64,000 nt of DNA from Streptomyces broussonetiae (GTDB lineage: Bacteria; Actinomycetota; Actinomycetes; Streptomycetales; Streptomycetaceae), in NCBI RefSeq assembly GCF_009796285.1, contig NZ_CP047020.1:744001-808000 (forward strand). The letters are read 5' to 3'. Of the stretch, positions 17,595-27,216 are shown in pieces (the stretch's first letter is position 1; each line of letters opens with the position of its first letter). The translations under genes and the position numbers were made by a program. The notes under the pieces were generated by a model, which was given only the letters and a program-made list of their open reading frames with translations, did no database searches and was not told the origin of the DNA.

Positions 17595-18065
17595 GATGTC
17601 GTACTGGTCGTTCCAGAAGTAGGGCACGGGCGCGAACGGGGTGGCGTCACCGAGCAGGTTGCCGGCCACGGCCATGGCGTTCAATGGCGTTCATGCGGTG
17701 CTCGAGTCGCATGCGGGTGCCGATGTGCGGGGGGGGGTGTGCCAAGAGGCGAGGTCGCCGGCGGCGTAGATGCCGGGTGCGGCCTGGCAGTACGCGTCGC
17801 GCTCCACTCCGTCTCCCAGGGGCAGGCCCGAATCCGTCAGCCAGTCGGTCGCGGGCGTGGCGCCGAGGGCCAGAACGACGACGGCGGGCCACGTGGTGCC
17901 GTCGCCGAGTTCGGCTGCGGTTACCCGGCCGTGCGCGGCGCGCAGCCGGCGTACCGGAACTCCGCGGCGCTGGCGTGTTCCGTGGTCGCTGTGCAACTCT
18001 GCGACCAGCGCACCGATTCGGTGCCCGAACGCGCGCCGTGGCAGGCATGGAGCACAACCGCTCAG
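17595..18065 (-). pseudogene. FAD/NAD(P)-dependent reductase, truncated and frameshifted
   Basis: The central and C-terminal parts of a ferredoxin-reductase-type flavoprotein are recognisable: IGALVAELHSDHG, VVVLALGATPATDWL, then PGIYAAGDLASWH, the FAD-binding GD motif, and a tail reading NAMAVAGNLLGDATPF and VPYFWNDQYDI. A run of nine Gs at 17729-17737 shifts the frame. A 10-bp tandem duplication at 17674-17693 shifts it again. The N-terminal FAD domain and the end are missing. It abuts the glycerol kinase stop codon. Confidence 0.8.
17674..17693. repeat. 10-bp tandem duplication inside flavoprotein pseudogene
   Basis: ATGGCGTTCA occurs twice back to back and breaks the frame between MNAIE and the following AMAVAGNLL of the flavoprotein remnant. 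Confidence 0.85.
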
Positions 18066-18082
18066 CGGGCCGGCGGACCACG

Positions 18083-19612
18083 TCACGGTGGACCCGGATC
18101 GGCGGGCCGGGAAGGCCTGGCCCACCCCAGGGACCGTTCGACGGCTCGCTGCCAGTTTTCGTACTCCGCCTCCCGCAGCTCGGGGTCCATGTCGGGCAGC
18201 CACTGCCCGGCCCGGTGCCAGTTGCGGCGCAGCACCTCCAGGTCCGGCCAGTAGCCGGCGGCGAGTCCGGCCGCGTAGGCAGCGCCCAGGGAGACCGTCT
18301 CGGCGACCATGGGCCGTACCACGGGTACGTCGAGTACGTCGGCCACGAACTGCATGAGCAGGTTGTCCGCGGTCATGCCGCCGTCCACCTTGAGCTGCTG
18401 GAGGGCGACCGAGGAATCGGCGTTCATGGCGTCGACGACCTCACGCGTCTGCCAGCCGGTCGCCTCCAGGACGGCACGCGCCAGGTGTCCCTTGGTGATG
18501 TACGAGGTGAGTCCGACGATGACCCCGCGCGCGTCACTGCGCCAGCGAGGTGCGAACAGTCCTGAGAAGGCGGGGACGATGTAGCACCCGCCGTTGTTCT
18601 CGACCGTCCGGGCGAGGGTCTCGATCTCGGGGGCGCTGCTGATCAGGCCCAGGCGGTCACGGAACCACTGGACGAGTGCTCCGGTGACGGCGATCGATCC
18701 TTCCAGGGCGTAGGCCGGCTGCTGGTTCCCGATCTTGTAGGCGACGGTGGTGAGGAGTCCGTGCCGGGAGCGCACGATGTCGCTGCCGGTGTTCAGCAGC
18801 AGGAAGCTGCCCGTTCCGTAGGTGCACTTCGCCTCGCCGGGCGAGAAGCAGGTCTGGCCGAAGAGCGCGGCCTGCTGGTCACCCAGCGCGGCCGTGATGG
18901 CGACGCCCGGCAGCATCGAGCGCGCATCGCCGTACGGCTCGGCGGAGGACCGGATCTCGGGCAGCATGGAGCGGGGCACTCCGAAGAAGGCCAACAGCTC
19001 GTCGTCCCAGGTCAGCGTGCGGATGTTCATCAGCATCGTGCGGCTGGCGTTGGTGACGTCGGTGATGTGCAGGCCACCGTCGGGGCCTCCGGTGAGGTTC
19101 CAGATCAGCCAGCTCTCCATGGTTCCGAACAGCACCTCCCCGTCTTCCGCGCGTCGCTGGAGCCCCTTTACGTGGTCGAACAGCCACCGGATCCGCAGTG
19201 CCGAGAAGTACGTCGACGGCGGCAGACCGCACCGCTGCTGGAAGAACTCCTCGCCCGGGTGCTGTCTGAGTTCGTCGACCAGCGGTGCCGTACGGGTGTC
19301 CTGCCAGACGAGCGCCCGGCCGAGGGGGGTGCCGCTCCGCCGGTCCCAGAGCACGGTCGTCTCGCGCTGGTTGGCCACACCGATGGCAGCGACCTGTCCT
19401 GGGTCGACACCGGCGATGGACAGGGCGTCGGGCACGACGCGCCGGAGGTTCTGCCAGATCTCGACGGCGTCGTGCTCGACCCGGCCGGGCTCGGGGAAGT
19501 GCTGCTGATGTTCCTTCTGCGCGACCGAGACGAGCCGCCCCCGATGGTCGAACAGAATGCATCGGGTCGAGTTGGTGCCCTGATCGATGGACATTACATA
19601 CCGTTCAGCCAT
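18083..19612 (-). CDS. glpK: glycerol kinase
   Basis: A full-length 509-residue FGGY-family kinase. It opens with the phosphate-binding loop [16 protein letters not shown], has the family's ALVWQDTRT and [10 protein letters not shown] motifs in the first half, and in the second half [12 protein letters not shown] and [19 protein letters not shown]. It phosphorylates glycerol to glycerol 3-phosphate with ATP. Its usual partners glpF and glpD are not nearby. An IclR regulator ends 44 bp upstream on the same strand, so the two probably form one transcript. Confidence 0.95.
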   Translation of the reverse strand: MAERYVMSIDQGTNSTRCILFDHRGRLVSVAQKEHQQHFPEPGRVEHDAVEIWQNLRRVVPDALSIAGVDPGQVAAIGVANQRETTVLWDRRSGTPLGRALVWQDTRTAPLVDELRQHPGEEFFQQRCGLPPSTYFSALRIRWLFDHVKGLQRRAEDGEVLFGTMESWLIWNLTGGPDGGLHITDVTNASRTMLMNIRTLTWDDELLAFFGVPRSMLPEIRSSAEPYGDARSMLPGVAITAALGDQQAALFGQTCFSPGEAKCTYGTGSFLLLNTGSDIVRSRHGLLTTVAYKIGNQQPAYALEGSIAVTGALVQWFRDRLGLISSAPEIETLARTVENNGGCYIVPAFSGLFAPRWRSDARGVIVGLTSYITKGHLARAVLEATGWQTREVVDAMNADSSVALQQLKVDGGMTADNLLMQFVADVLDVPVVRPMVAETVSLGAAYAAGLAAGYWPDLEVLRRNWHRAGQWLPDMDPELREAEYENWQRAVERSLGWARPSRPADPGPP

Positions 19613-19656
19613 GATCGGGTCTACCTTCCGACGGAGCGAGGGGCAGCCGGCCTGGC

Positions 19657-20424
19657 CTACCAGCGGGCGGCTCCCAGGTCTCTGGAGATCGTCCGCGCGG
19701 CCTCACGGATCAGGGTGACCAGAATCGGGCGTGGTCGGCCCTGGTTGTCGCAGATCCGCTCGACCGGCCCGGACAACCCGATGGCGCCGACGACGAGGCC
19801 GCCGTGGCCCCGGATCGGCGCGGCGAGCCCGGCCTCACCCATGCTCATTTCCTGGATCTCGGAGGCCCAGCCCAGCTCCCTGACCTCCGCGAGCGCTCGG
19901 TTGAGCTGCTCACGATCGACGAGGGTGTGCCGGGTGTACGCCTCCAGCCCGGACTGCTTGCCGGACTCGATCGTCGCGGTCCCGTAGGCGAGCAGTACCT
20001 TGCCCAGCGAGGAGGCGTGCAGAGGCAGCAGCGACCCCACGTCCAGCGTCTGGAAGGAGTCGTCCGGCCGGAACACATGGTGGACGATGAGCACGCTGCC
20101 CTCCAGGGGTGTTCCCAGGCGAACCGCCTCTCCGCTGCGGGCGGCGAGCGCGTCGGCCCAGTTGAGGGAGCGCGAGCGCAGTTCGTTGACGTCCAGGTAA
20201 CTGGTGCCGAGGTGCAGGAGGGCGGCTCCGAGCTGGTATTTCCCGGTCGCCGCGTCCTGCTCCACGAAGTCCACATGCTGGAGGGTGCGCAGAATGCCGT
20301 GGGCGGTGCCCTTGGCCAGTCCCAGCGAGGCAGCGACCTCGCCGAGCCCCAGGCGGCGAGGCCCACCGGCGAGCAGGCGCAGGATCGCCGCCGCCCGCTC
20401 GATCGACTGGACTGGGCCGGTCAT
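19657..20424 (-). CDS. IclR-family transcriptional regulator
   Basis: A 255-residue IclR-type regulator. The N-terminal winged helix (residues 5-65) includes [20 protein letters not shown]; the C-terminal effector domain carries [13 protein letters not shown]. It sits directly upstream of glpK on the same strand. In Streptomyces coelicolor the IclR protein GylR controls the glycerol operon, so this is probably a glycerol-responsive regulator of its neighbour, which is inference from position. Confidence 0.88.
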   Translation of the reverse strand: MTGPVQSIERAAAILRLLAGGPRRLGLGEVAASLGLAKGTAHGILRTLQHVDFVEQDAATGKYQLGAALLHLGTSYLDVNELRSRSLNWADALAARSGEAVRLGTPLEGSVLIVHHVFRPDDSFQTLDVGSLLPLHASSLGKVLLAYGTATIESGKQSGLEAYTRHTLVDREQLNRALAEVRELGWASEIQEMSMGEAGLAAPIRGHGGLVVGAIGLSGPVERICDNQGRPRPILVTLIREAARTISRDLGAARW

Positions 20425-20525
20425 GAAGCGAGCCTATTACCGCCACGGACGCTTCGCCGTACAGGCGGAGCGCCCCTGCGGAGCCGTGGAAGAGTTCCCC
20501 GTTCGGTAATGCCGACCGCCGTTCA

Positions 20526-20554
20526 TTGACCTGCCCGATTTGTCTCCGTAGCTT
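20526..20554 (+). promoter_or_regulatory. candidate sigma-A-type promoter
   Basis: TTGACC and TAGCTT are separated by 17 bases, a good match to the housekeeping consensus. It lies about 65 bases upstream of the RsbW-like ATPase gene at 20621. Confidence 0.5.
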
Positions 20555-20620
20555 GCTTCGCAGCCGGTATGCGCGGATACATGACGCCGGACCGGCCGCA
20601 CACCTCACCGGGGAGACACC

Positions 20621-21040
20621 ATGGCGGCACAGCTCAACACGCTGCTTCGGGCGGCATACGAACACATGTGTCCGATCCCGCCCGTCGCCGGCGCCGTCTC
20701 GGCCGTACGACGCAGTGCGGCGGCGGTCCTGGCCGACTGGAACGTGCCGCCGGGAATCGTCGACGACGTGCTCCTCGTGGTGTCCGAGCTGGTCACCAAC
20801 GCGATCATCCACGCCTGCCCGCCGGCCGTACTGCGGCTGTCCTGGGTGCCCAGTGCCCGCGTCGTGAGCGTCGAGGTCACGGACACGGGACCCGCGCTCC
20901 CGGCGAGACGGCCCTGTACCGGGATCGACCCGGACGAGCACGGCAGGGGCGAGACGATCGTCCATGCGCTCGCGGCTCGTCATGGCATACGCGTCGACCC
21001 CGGTGGGATCACTCGGTGGGCCGATCTCGCAACGAGCTGA
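20621..21040 (+). CDS. RsbW-like ATP-binding protein (anti-sigma factor type)
   Basis: A 139-residue stand-alone GHKL ATPase. The N box is VSELVTNAIIHA and the next ATP-binding element is VEVTDTGPALP. The later G-rich box (HGRGETIVHALA) is degenerate. Proteins of this type bind or phosphorylate anti-anti-sigma factors. GGGGAG precedes the ATG. A PP2C phosphatase is convergent immediately downstream, so the pair may act on a shared partner-switching circuit. Confidence 0.85.
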   Translation: MAAQLNTLLRAAYEHMCPIPPVAGAVSAVRRSAAAVLADWNVPPGIVDDVLLVVSELVTNAIIHACPPAVLRLSWVPSARVVSVEVTDTGPALPARRPCTGIDPDEHGRGETIVHALAARHGIRVDPGGITRWADLATS

Positions 21041-21108
21041 GCACTGCCTCCCTCCCGGGCCTGGAGCGCGGCCTCCGTTCGGAGCCGGAGTGCGATCTCC
21101 GTCCGGGG

Positions 21109-22281
21109 CTAGAGTCCGATCTCCGTCCGGGGCAGCGCGGGAACCTGCCTGTCCGCAGCCTGCCTGCGGAGCAGGAGCAGGGCGGCGTCGTCGTGCAGCC
21201 GGCCGCCCACGTGTTCCAGCAGCTCGTCATGGACCGCGTCGAGCGTGCGCGCCGGGTCGTCGGAGACATGGCGCGCCACACCTGCGGCCAGCGGATAGAA
21301 CTCGCGGGCGTGATCGCGGGCCTCGGTGACCCCGTCGGTGTAGAGCAGCAGCTGCTCCCCCACGGCGAAGGGCAGATGCTGAAGGCGTGGTGCCTGTCCG
21401 GCAAGGGCACGCAGCCCGAGAGGCGGGGCCGGATGAGTGGGCTCCACCGCCGTGACGTCTCCGGAGGCGGATATCAGCAGCGGGGGCGCGTGTCCGCAGT
21501 TCACCACCTCCAAGTGCCCTGAACGGGGACATCCGGCGACCACCGCGGTGACGAAGTCGTCCGGGCCGAGATTGCGGGCCAGGCTCCGCTCGATCCGGCC
21601 GACGACGGAAAGGAGGTCGGGCTCGTCATAGGCGGCCTCGCGAAACACCCCGAGCACGAGCGCGGCGGTCCCCACGGCGGGCAGCCCCTTGCCGCGCACA
21701 TCTCCGACGATCAGCCTGGCTCCGTGCGGGGTGGGCACCAGCGCATAGAGGTCCCCGCCGATCCGGGCCTCGGCAGCCGCGGCACTGTAGCGGACGGCCA
21801 CCTGGAACGGACCGACGGCCTCCGGAACGGGCTGGAGCAGCGCGTGCTGAGCAGCCTCGGCCACCGAACGGACGGCCGCGAGCACCCGTTCACGACGGCC
21901 ACGCAGCACGCCGACCAGGCTGCTGGCAGCGGTGACGGACAGCAGGGCGGACAGCATGGCCGCCAGCTCACCGGCCGGCAGCCCGTGCTCGTGCCCCAGC
22001 AGTGCGCCCAGGGCCGCGGCCAGGACTCCGACGCCCAGCACACCGCGCGGCCCGCTGGTGGCGGCGGCCAGCGCGGGCCCGGTCGCCAGCAGCGGCAGCC
22101 AGATCCCGCCGACGAGGTCGGCGAGTACGACGGCGGCGAGGACCAGCACGGGCATCACACACATGCCGGGAGCCAGGTATCCATCGGCACACCGGCGGAG
22201 CGCCCTCCAGGCACCGGCCACGCGGTTCGTGAACGGCCGCATCGACATATGGTCGCCACCGTGATGCAGGGTTTGGGTCAT
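21109..22281 (-). CDS. membrane-anchored PP2C/SpoIIE-type protein phosphatase
   Basis: A 390-residue protein. Several hydrophobic segments (about residues 40-110) anchor it in the membrane. A short linker with LRGRRERVLAAVRSVAEAAQ leads to a SpoIIE phosphatase domain (about residues 155-375) with the metal-binding aspartates in GGDLYAL, VGDVRGKGLPA, LYTDGVTEARD and HDDAALLLL. It probably dephosphorylates an anti-anti-sigma factor at the membrane. Starts at residue 1 or at an ATG about 12 codons later are both possible. A tandem GATCTCCGTCCGGGGC repeat overlaps the 3' end. Confidence 0.88.
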   Translation of the reverse strand: MTQTLHHGGDHMSMRPFTNRVAGAWRALRRCADGYLAPGMCVMPVLVLAAVVLADLVGGIWLPLLATGPALAAATSGPRGVLGVGVLAAALGALLGHEHGLPAGELAAMLSALLSVTAASSLVGVLRGRRERVLAAVRSVAEAAQHALLQPVPEAVGPFQVAVRYSAAAAEARIGGDLYALVPTPHGARLIVGDVRGKGLPAVGTAALVLGVFREAAYDEPDLLSVVGRIERSLARNLGPDDFVTAVVAGCPRSGHLEVVNCGHAPPLLISASGDVTAVEPTHPAPPLGLRALAGQAPRLQHLPFAVGEQLLLYTDGVTEARDHAREFYPLAAGVARHVSDDPARTLDAVHDELLEHVGGRLHDDAALLLLRRQAADRQVPALPRTEIGL

Positions 22282-22379
22282 GTGTCGTCCGCTGTCCTCG
22301 CCTACCCGGGATGCACGCCCGAAATGTCCGTTTCACCAAGGAAACGGGGTGGGCATGGGCAGCCACAAGAAGCGGATTT

Positions 22380-23138
22380 TCAGATAGTGAGCGAGAGACT
22401 TCTGGTCACCCGGCTCGCGATCGGGAGCAGACGTCCCCGGATCTCGTGCAGCTGGCTCTGCCGTTCCACCGGCACAGAGACACCGAGCGAGCCGACGACC
22501 TCTCCGCTGTACACCGGGATGGCCACGCACACCGTGCCGAGCGCGTACTCCTCCAGATCCGTGACCGCCGGCGCCAGGGGCGACGACTCGATTCTGCGCA
22601 GCAGCTCCGGAACACTGGTGATCGTCCGCGGTGTGAGATCGGCGAGGTGGTGCCTGGACAGGTAGTCACGACGAGCGTCCTCGTCCAGCTCACGCAGCAC
22701 GGACTTGCCCAGGGCCGTGGCGTGACCGGCGTCCTCGAATCCCACCCAGAGATCCACCCGTGGCGTACGAGGGCCGTCGACGATCTCGGCGACCCGGATC
22801 TCGCCGTCCTCGTAGAACGTGAGGTAGGTCGCGGCGGACAGCTCGTCCCGCAGGGCTGCGAGCACCGGGCGGACGCGGCTGAGCAGGGTCTGCGTGCTGC
22901 CCGCCGAGTGCAGGGACATCAGTTTGTCACCCAGGACGAAGCCGCCGTCCGGCAGTTTCCGCACGTATCCGTCGTGCACCAGGGTGCGCAGCAGGTGATA
23001 GGCGGTGGCCAGGGGCAGCTCGGTCTCGCGTGCCAGCTGTTTCGCCGGCGCGCCGTTCTCGTGCGCGCTCACCGCCTCCAGCAACCGGAAGGCCCGCTGC
23101 ACGGACGTGATGAGCGTGGGGCCGTCCTGAGCGCTCAT
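22380..23138 (-). CDS. IclR-family transcriptional regulator
   Basis: A 252-residue IclR-type regulator. The winged helix is at residues 8-70 (AFRLLEAVSAHENGAPAKQL); the effector domain includes HATALGKSVLRELDEDARRD and VCVAIPVYSGEVVGSLGVSV. It lies 98 bp upstream of the PP2C phosphatase on the same strand, but the roles are not obviously linked. Its target is unknown. Confidence 0.88.
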   Translation of the reverse strand: MSAQDGPTLITSVQRAFRLLEAVSAHENGAPAKQLARETELPLATAYHLLRTLVHDGYVRKLPDGGFVLGDKLMSLHSAGSTQTLLSRVRPVLAALRDELSAATYLTFYEDGEIRVAEIVDGPRTPRVDLWVGFEDAGHATALGKSVLRELDEDARRDYLSRHHLADLTPRTITSVPELLRRIESSPLAPAVTDLEEYALGTVCVAIPVYSGEVVGSLGVSVPVERQSQLHEIRGRLLPIASRVTRSLSLTI

Positions 23139-23672
23139 AGGACCAGACTGCGCTGGGCGCCAGGCACGGGCAAGGCAGGGTCACCGTGTGCCGTCGCCCG
23201 GACGGCCCGACCCGATGCCGGTGACATCACGATGTCCTCGCGACGGCGCCGTGGGCGGTACCCCAAAGGACGAGCGGCGCCACCGCGGCCGTCCACCAGC
23301 GCCCCAGGAGGGGCGGCGCCGGAGTGACGACGGCGATCATCGATCAGCGGACAGATTCCTCTGGCGGCCGGAAGCGGACCGCATGCGTCGCCGTCATCAT
23401 CGTCGCAGCCGACCCGGAGCCGACCAACACCCCCCGCCGCCGTCGCGGAGTTGCGCCGCCCCCCTGTCGTGCGAACACCTCCAGGCAGTGACACTCTTGG
23501 CTGTTGACGCGACGCAATTTTTCCCGAAATACGATAGTCGGCAGGCAACGTGCCGAACGGGAATCCGCTCTTGTGATGTATCAGGCTGCGGTCGAAGTGC
23601 AGCCGCCGGCACAGGACGCAGGGCGGCAGTCAGGACCGCGGATGAGGACAACACGAGGGGCAGGGCAGGGAG
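23139..23672. other. no gene seen
   Basis: About 530 bases between divergent genes. Open frames are arginine-rich and without domains. An AT-rich stretch at about 23515-23545 may be part of the promoter for the downstream secreted protein, but spacing of promoter-like hexamers is poor. Confidence 0.4.
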
Positions 23673-24119
23673 ATGAAGAGTGGCACCGGGCCCACTGAGC
23701 GAGCCGGCCTCCTCCGTCAGGGGGCCAAGCTCGTCGCAACGGGAGCAGTGGGAGCGGCCGTCGTCATGCTGGCGGTGACACCGGCGTTCGCCAAGGGCAG
23801 CGTCGACCTGACCGCATCGCCGGGCACGGTCCGGGTCGGCCACAGCATCCACATAACTGGGCACGGAGACAGCGACGCGGTGCAGTATGCGAAGCTCTGC
23901 GCGCAGGAACGCGCGGGGACGCACGGCGCGTGGCACACCGTCGCGTGCGGCCGGATCGTGGAAATCGCGGCCCAGGACGCCAAGGTGGACGCGAAGACCA
24001 AGGCCGGACACCGTGGCGTCGTACAGTTCCGCGGTGTGCTCTACGGGGTCGACGGTCCCCGCGGTGGCCATCCCCACGCCGACATCACCACGTCGGCCAG
24101 GACCGTCCACGTGCGCTGA
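23673..24119 (+). CDS. secreted protein with Ig-like fold, unknown function
   Basis: A 148-residue protein with a signal peptide (about residues 1-40, ending TPAFA). The mature part reads VDLTASPGTVRVGHSIHITG, the opening strands of an immunoglobulin-like or neocarzinostatin-like domain; it carries two cysteines (KLCAQERAG and VACGRIV). I cannot name a function. AGGGAG lies right at the ATG, so the exact start is uncertain. It stands alone. Confidence 0.65.
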   Translation: MKSGTGPTERAGLLRQGAKLVATGAVGAAVVMLAVTPAFAKGSVDLTASPGTVRVGHSIHITGHGDSDAVQYAKLCAQERAGTHGAWHTVACGRIVEIAAQDAKVDAKTKAGHRGVVQFRGVLYGVDGPRGGHPHADITTSARTVHVR

Positions 24120-24385
24120 TCCACCACCGGCGCGAAACATCCCCGACCCAGCCCGTCTCAGGGTTCGTGTCGGGAGCGATCCCAGCACTGCGACGAGGCC
24201 GTCTGTGCAGTTGCGGCCGTCGACGAAGCCCCCCGTACCCGGGGGCCTTGCGCACTGGGAGGGACCGCCGGACCGTGGCGCTCACCACGCCATGGTCCGG
24301 CCGAGCTGGTCATGGTCGAGCCCGCCCTTGCCGGCCTGTCGCGCCCGGCGGTGCGCCGACCCGGCGGGTGAGGCATGTGGCCGGG

Positions 24386-24919
24386 TCAGTGGGCGGGCGG
24401 AGTCCAGTCGGCCGGCAGGCCGGACTGGGCAAGGACGGCGTTGAGGCTGTAGAAGTCCTGGTCGGCGGTGATCCGGCGGCCGTCGGTGTCGAGCAGGGTG
24501 GCCAGCGGTACGGCGAAGGGCCTCGGCGCACCCTTGATGTGACCGGCGTAGGCGCCTTCGACGGTGATGTGGCAACCGTCGCGGTGGGTGGCGTGCACGG
24601 TGACGTGGACGTTGTCGATGAGACTGTCGGTGCGGGCCTTCCACCCGGCGATCTCCTGACGGCCGTGGAAGGTGACGCCTATGCCCTGGTCGGTGTAGGT
24701 GCCGTCGGGGGTGAACAGTGCGCCGAGCACGGCGGGCTCGGTGCCGTTCCAGGCGGCGGACCAGTCGGCGACGACCTCGGACACATGTCGGCCGGCGGGC
24801 TGCGCGGCGAAGGCGGCGGTACCAAGCGCGGTGGGCCCAAGTGCGGTGGGCCCAAGTGCGGTGACGGCGGCCACGGTGCAGATCACAGCGGCCGCAAAGC
24901 GGGTCGGGTGGAGCCTCAT
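24386..24919 (-). CDS. secreted SnoaL/NTF2-like protein
   Basis: A 177-residue protein with a signal peptide (about residues 1-39). The rest matches the SnoaL/NTF2-like cone fold, with WSAAWNGTEPAVLGALFTPD then GTYTDQGIGVTFHGRQEI. These folds bind small polar ligands; the ligand here is unknown. The signal peptide contains three tandem ALGPT-like repeats (ALGPTALGPTALGTA), matching a short direct DNA repeat at about 24825-24860. GGAGG lies upstream of the ATG. Confidence 0.75.
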   Translation of the reverse strand: MRLHPTRFAAAVICTVAAVTALGPTALGPTALGTAAFAAQPAGRHVSEVVADWSAAWNGTEPAVLGALFTPDGTYTDQGIGVTFHGRQEIAGWKARTDSLIDNVHVTVHATHRDGCHITVEGAYAGHIKGAPRPFAVPLATLLDTDGRRITADQDFYSLNAVLAQSGLPADWTPPAH

Positions 24920-25085
24920 GACGTCGGTCCTCCGGGTGTGGGTGATGGTCTACGAGGTGCTTGGGCGCTGCGGGGCGGTGGCGGTGGCGGTTGGTGCGGG
25001 ACTTCGAGGTGCGCAAACCTGTTTCGAGGTCCGGCGTGACGGGACCAGGCCGGACTGCGCCAGGTCCGGGTCTTTGCAGGCCGAG

Positions 25086-25109
25086 GAGTCAGGGAGTCAG
25101 GGAGTCAGG
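25086..25109. repeat. 8-bp tandem repeat overlapping gene end
   Basis: GAGTCAGG is repeated three times and covers the stop codon of the quinone oxidoreductase at 25097. Confidence 0.85.
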
Positions 25110-26128
25110 ACGACCTTGCCGGTGACAGTGCCGGACTCCGCCAGGCGCAGCGCCTCGGCCGCGCTGGTGAGCGGCAGTCGTGCGGCGACGGGGGCGGTGA
25201 TGTCGCCGCGGCCCAGAGCGGTGAAGACCTCGGTGAGGTCGGTGTGCAGCCGGGCACGGAAGCGGTCCTTGTGGAACTTCTGGCCGGCCCAGATGTTGTA
25301 GAAGTGAGCGCTGCGGCCATTGGGGAGGGTGTTCCACAGGCACGTACGGGCAAGGATCTTCAGCACGGGCCACTGCTTTGAGCCGGTGTCGTCGCGGGTG
25401 GAGGCACTGCCGTAGGAGACGAGGGTGCCGCCGGGGGCCAGCAGGTGCCAGGAGTCGATCACGCTGCGCCCGCCGACGTGGTCGAAGACCGCGTCCACCC
25501 CGCCGGGGGCCAGCTCGCGGACCCGGGCCGGCACGTCTCCGGTGCGGTAGTCGACCGGGGTGACATCCAGCTCCCGCAGAGCGTCGTGGTGCCGGGGCGA
25601 GGCCGTACCGATCACCTGCACACCGGCTGCTCGGGCCAGCTGGACCAGGATCAGGCCCACGCCGCCACCGGCGCCGTGCACGAGAATCCGCTGCCCGGCG
25701 CGCACCCGGGCCGTGCGGTGCAGCATCTGCCACGCGGTGATGCCGTTGACCACGACGGTCTCGGCCTCGGCCGCACCCAGACCGTCGGGGACCTCCACCG
25801 CGTCCTGCGCGTCGACCAGAACATGACTGGCCCAGCCTCCGACCTTGACCAAAGCGGCCACCCGCCGTCCCACGAGGCCCGGGTCGACTCCCTGGCCGGT
25901 CGAGTGGACCCGGCCCACCAGGTCGTAGCCGGGCACGAACGGGAACGGCGGCTGGTCGTAGTACCGCCCGCGGCGCATCTGCTGCTCGGCGAAGGAGACC
26001 CCGGTCGCCTCCATGGCGATCACGATCTGCCCGGGACCGGGCTGCGGCACGTCCGCGCGCCGGACCTGCAGGCCTTCCGGGGCCACGACGCCCGGCAGAA
26101 CGACCTCGACAAAGGGGTGGCTGCTCAT
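25097..26128 (-). CDS. MDR NADPH:quinone oxidoreductase
   Basis: A 343-residue MDR oxidoreductase. The GroES-like domain includes VPGYDLVGRVHSTGQGVDPG; the cofactor motif is HGAGGGVGLILVQLARAAG near residue 160. No zinc ligands are evident. The ATG at 26128 is preceded by GGAGGGTGG; the longer open frame adds 17 codons without a ribosome site. It is divergent from a TetR regulator with a perfect palindrome between them, suggesting induction by a toxic quinone or enone. Confidence 0.85.
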   Translation of the reverse strand: MSSHPFVEVVLPGVVAPEGLQVRRADVPQPGPGQIVIAMEATGVSFAEQQMRRGRYYDQPPFPFVPGYDLVGRVHSTGQGVDPGLVGRRVAALVKVGGWASHVLVDAQDAVEVPDGLGAAEAETVVVNGITAWQMLHRTARVRAGQRILVHGAGGGVGLILVQLARAAGVQVIGTASPRHHDALRELDVTPVDYRTGDVPARVRELAPGGVDAVFDHVGGRSVIDSWHLLAPGGTLVSYGSASTRDDTGSKQWPVLKILARTCLWNTLPNGRSAHFYNIWAGQKFHKDRFRARLHTDLTEVFTALGRGDITAPVAARLPLTSAAEALRLAESGTVTGKVVLTP

Positions 26129-26162
26129 GACCACCCTCCTTTCACTAATAGGTATCGCGTCC

Positions 26163-26177
26163 GTTAGAAGTTCTAAC
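26163..26177. promoter_or_regulatory. palindromic operator between MDR and TetR genes
   Basis: GTTAGAA-G-TTCTAAC is a perfect 7-bp inverted repeat. Two more distant half-sites, AGGTATC (26150-26156) and GATACCT (26210-26216), are also inverted with respect to each other, and TTCTAAC-like bases recur near 26217. Likely bound by the adjacent TetR protein. Confidence 0.6.
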
Positions 26178-26254
26178 ACGTACGTCCAGTGATGGTCAAT
26201 CGCGCCCGTGATACCTTCTAACTAAATTGGCCGAGAGAGTCAGGAGAACCGGTC

Positions 26255-26905
26255 GTGAGCACACCGGATACGGCAACTCCCCGGGAGCGCTACCGCGCCC
26301 AGGTGCGGGAGGAGATCAAGAAACACGCCTGGGAGCAGATCGCCGCCGCCGGGGCCTCCGCCCTCTCGCTGAACGCCATCGCCAAGCAGATCGGCATGAG
26401 CGGCCCGGCCCTGTACCGGTACTTCTCCAACCGCGACGAGCTGATCACCGAACTCATCAGGGACGCCTACCGCAGCCTGGCCGGAGCCTTCCGCGCCCGC
26501 GCCGAAGCCGGCACCGACCTCAGCGACCTCGCGCACACCCTGCGCAGCTGGGCCCTCGAGGATCCCCAGCGATACTTCCTCCTCTACGGCACCCCCGTGC
26601 CCGGCTACCGGGCCCCCGAGGACACCACCCGGTTCGCCTCCCAGATCATGGCCGTCCTCCTCGACGCCTGCACCGCCGGAGAAACCCCCGCCGCGCCCCA
26701 GTCGCCGTTCCAGGCACACCTGGACAGCCACCGGACCTGGACCGCCGAGCACCCCGCCCCGCCGTCGGCGCTGCACCGCGCCCTCACCTTCTGGACCCGC
26801 CTCCACGGCGTACTCTCCCTCGAACTCGCCGGCCACTTCACCGGCATGGGGTTCGACCCCGCCCAGCTCTACACCGCCGAGGCAGAGACGATCACGCCCG
26901 CCTGA
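26255..26905 (+). CDS. TetR-family transcriptional regulator
   Basis: A 216-residue TetR-type protein with the helix-turn-helix at residues 20-65 (LSLNAIAKQIGMSGPALYRY) and a WHG/TetR_C-like ligand domain. The GTG at 26255 is preceded by AGGAGAA. It is divergent from the MDR quinone oxidoreductase gene and probably represses it through the palindrome at 26163-26177. Confidence 0.9.
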   Translation: MSTPDTATPRERYRAQVREEIKKHAWEQIAAAGASALSLNAIAKQIGMSGPALYRYFSNRDELITELIRDAYRSLAGAFRARAEAGTDLSDLAHTLRSWALEDPQRYFLLYGTPVPGYRAPEDTTRFASQIMAVLLDACTAGETPAAPQSPFQAHLDSHRTWTAEHPAPPSALHRALTFWTRLHGVLSLELAGHFTGMGFDPAQLYTAEAETITPA

Positions 26906-27216
26906 CCGCACCGCCGCCGGCTGCCAGGGCTCTGCCCGATGCGCGGCGGGCGAACGGCGGCACCGGGGCGCAGGACACACCTACGTGAGGCCCGAACTGT
27001 CCGATGCGCCACTCGAGTTCGTCCGTTCACCGTTGCCGTACGTGTCGCGTGACAGGGGGCGGCCGGACCACGCGTTCCACGAACTGCCGACGGGGCGCCC
27101 GCGCCCGTCGTATCCCGCCCGGACGGGCCCGCCACCGTGTCCGTGGCCGCATAGGATCCGACCATGGAGAACCCACCCCGTTTCACCGCCGAACCGACCT
27201 CGTTCCGGGAGACGAC
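26906..27216. other. no gene seen
   Basis: About 310 bases. Frames on both strands lack domains or ribosome sites. It must contain the promoter of the isochorismatase-family gene. Confidence 0.4.
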
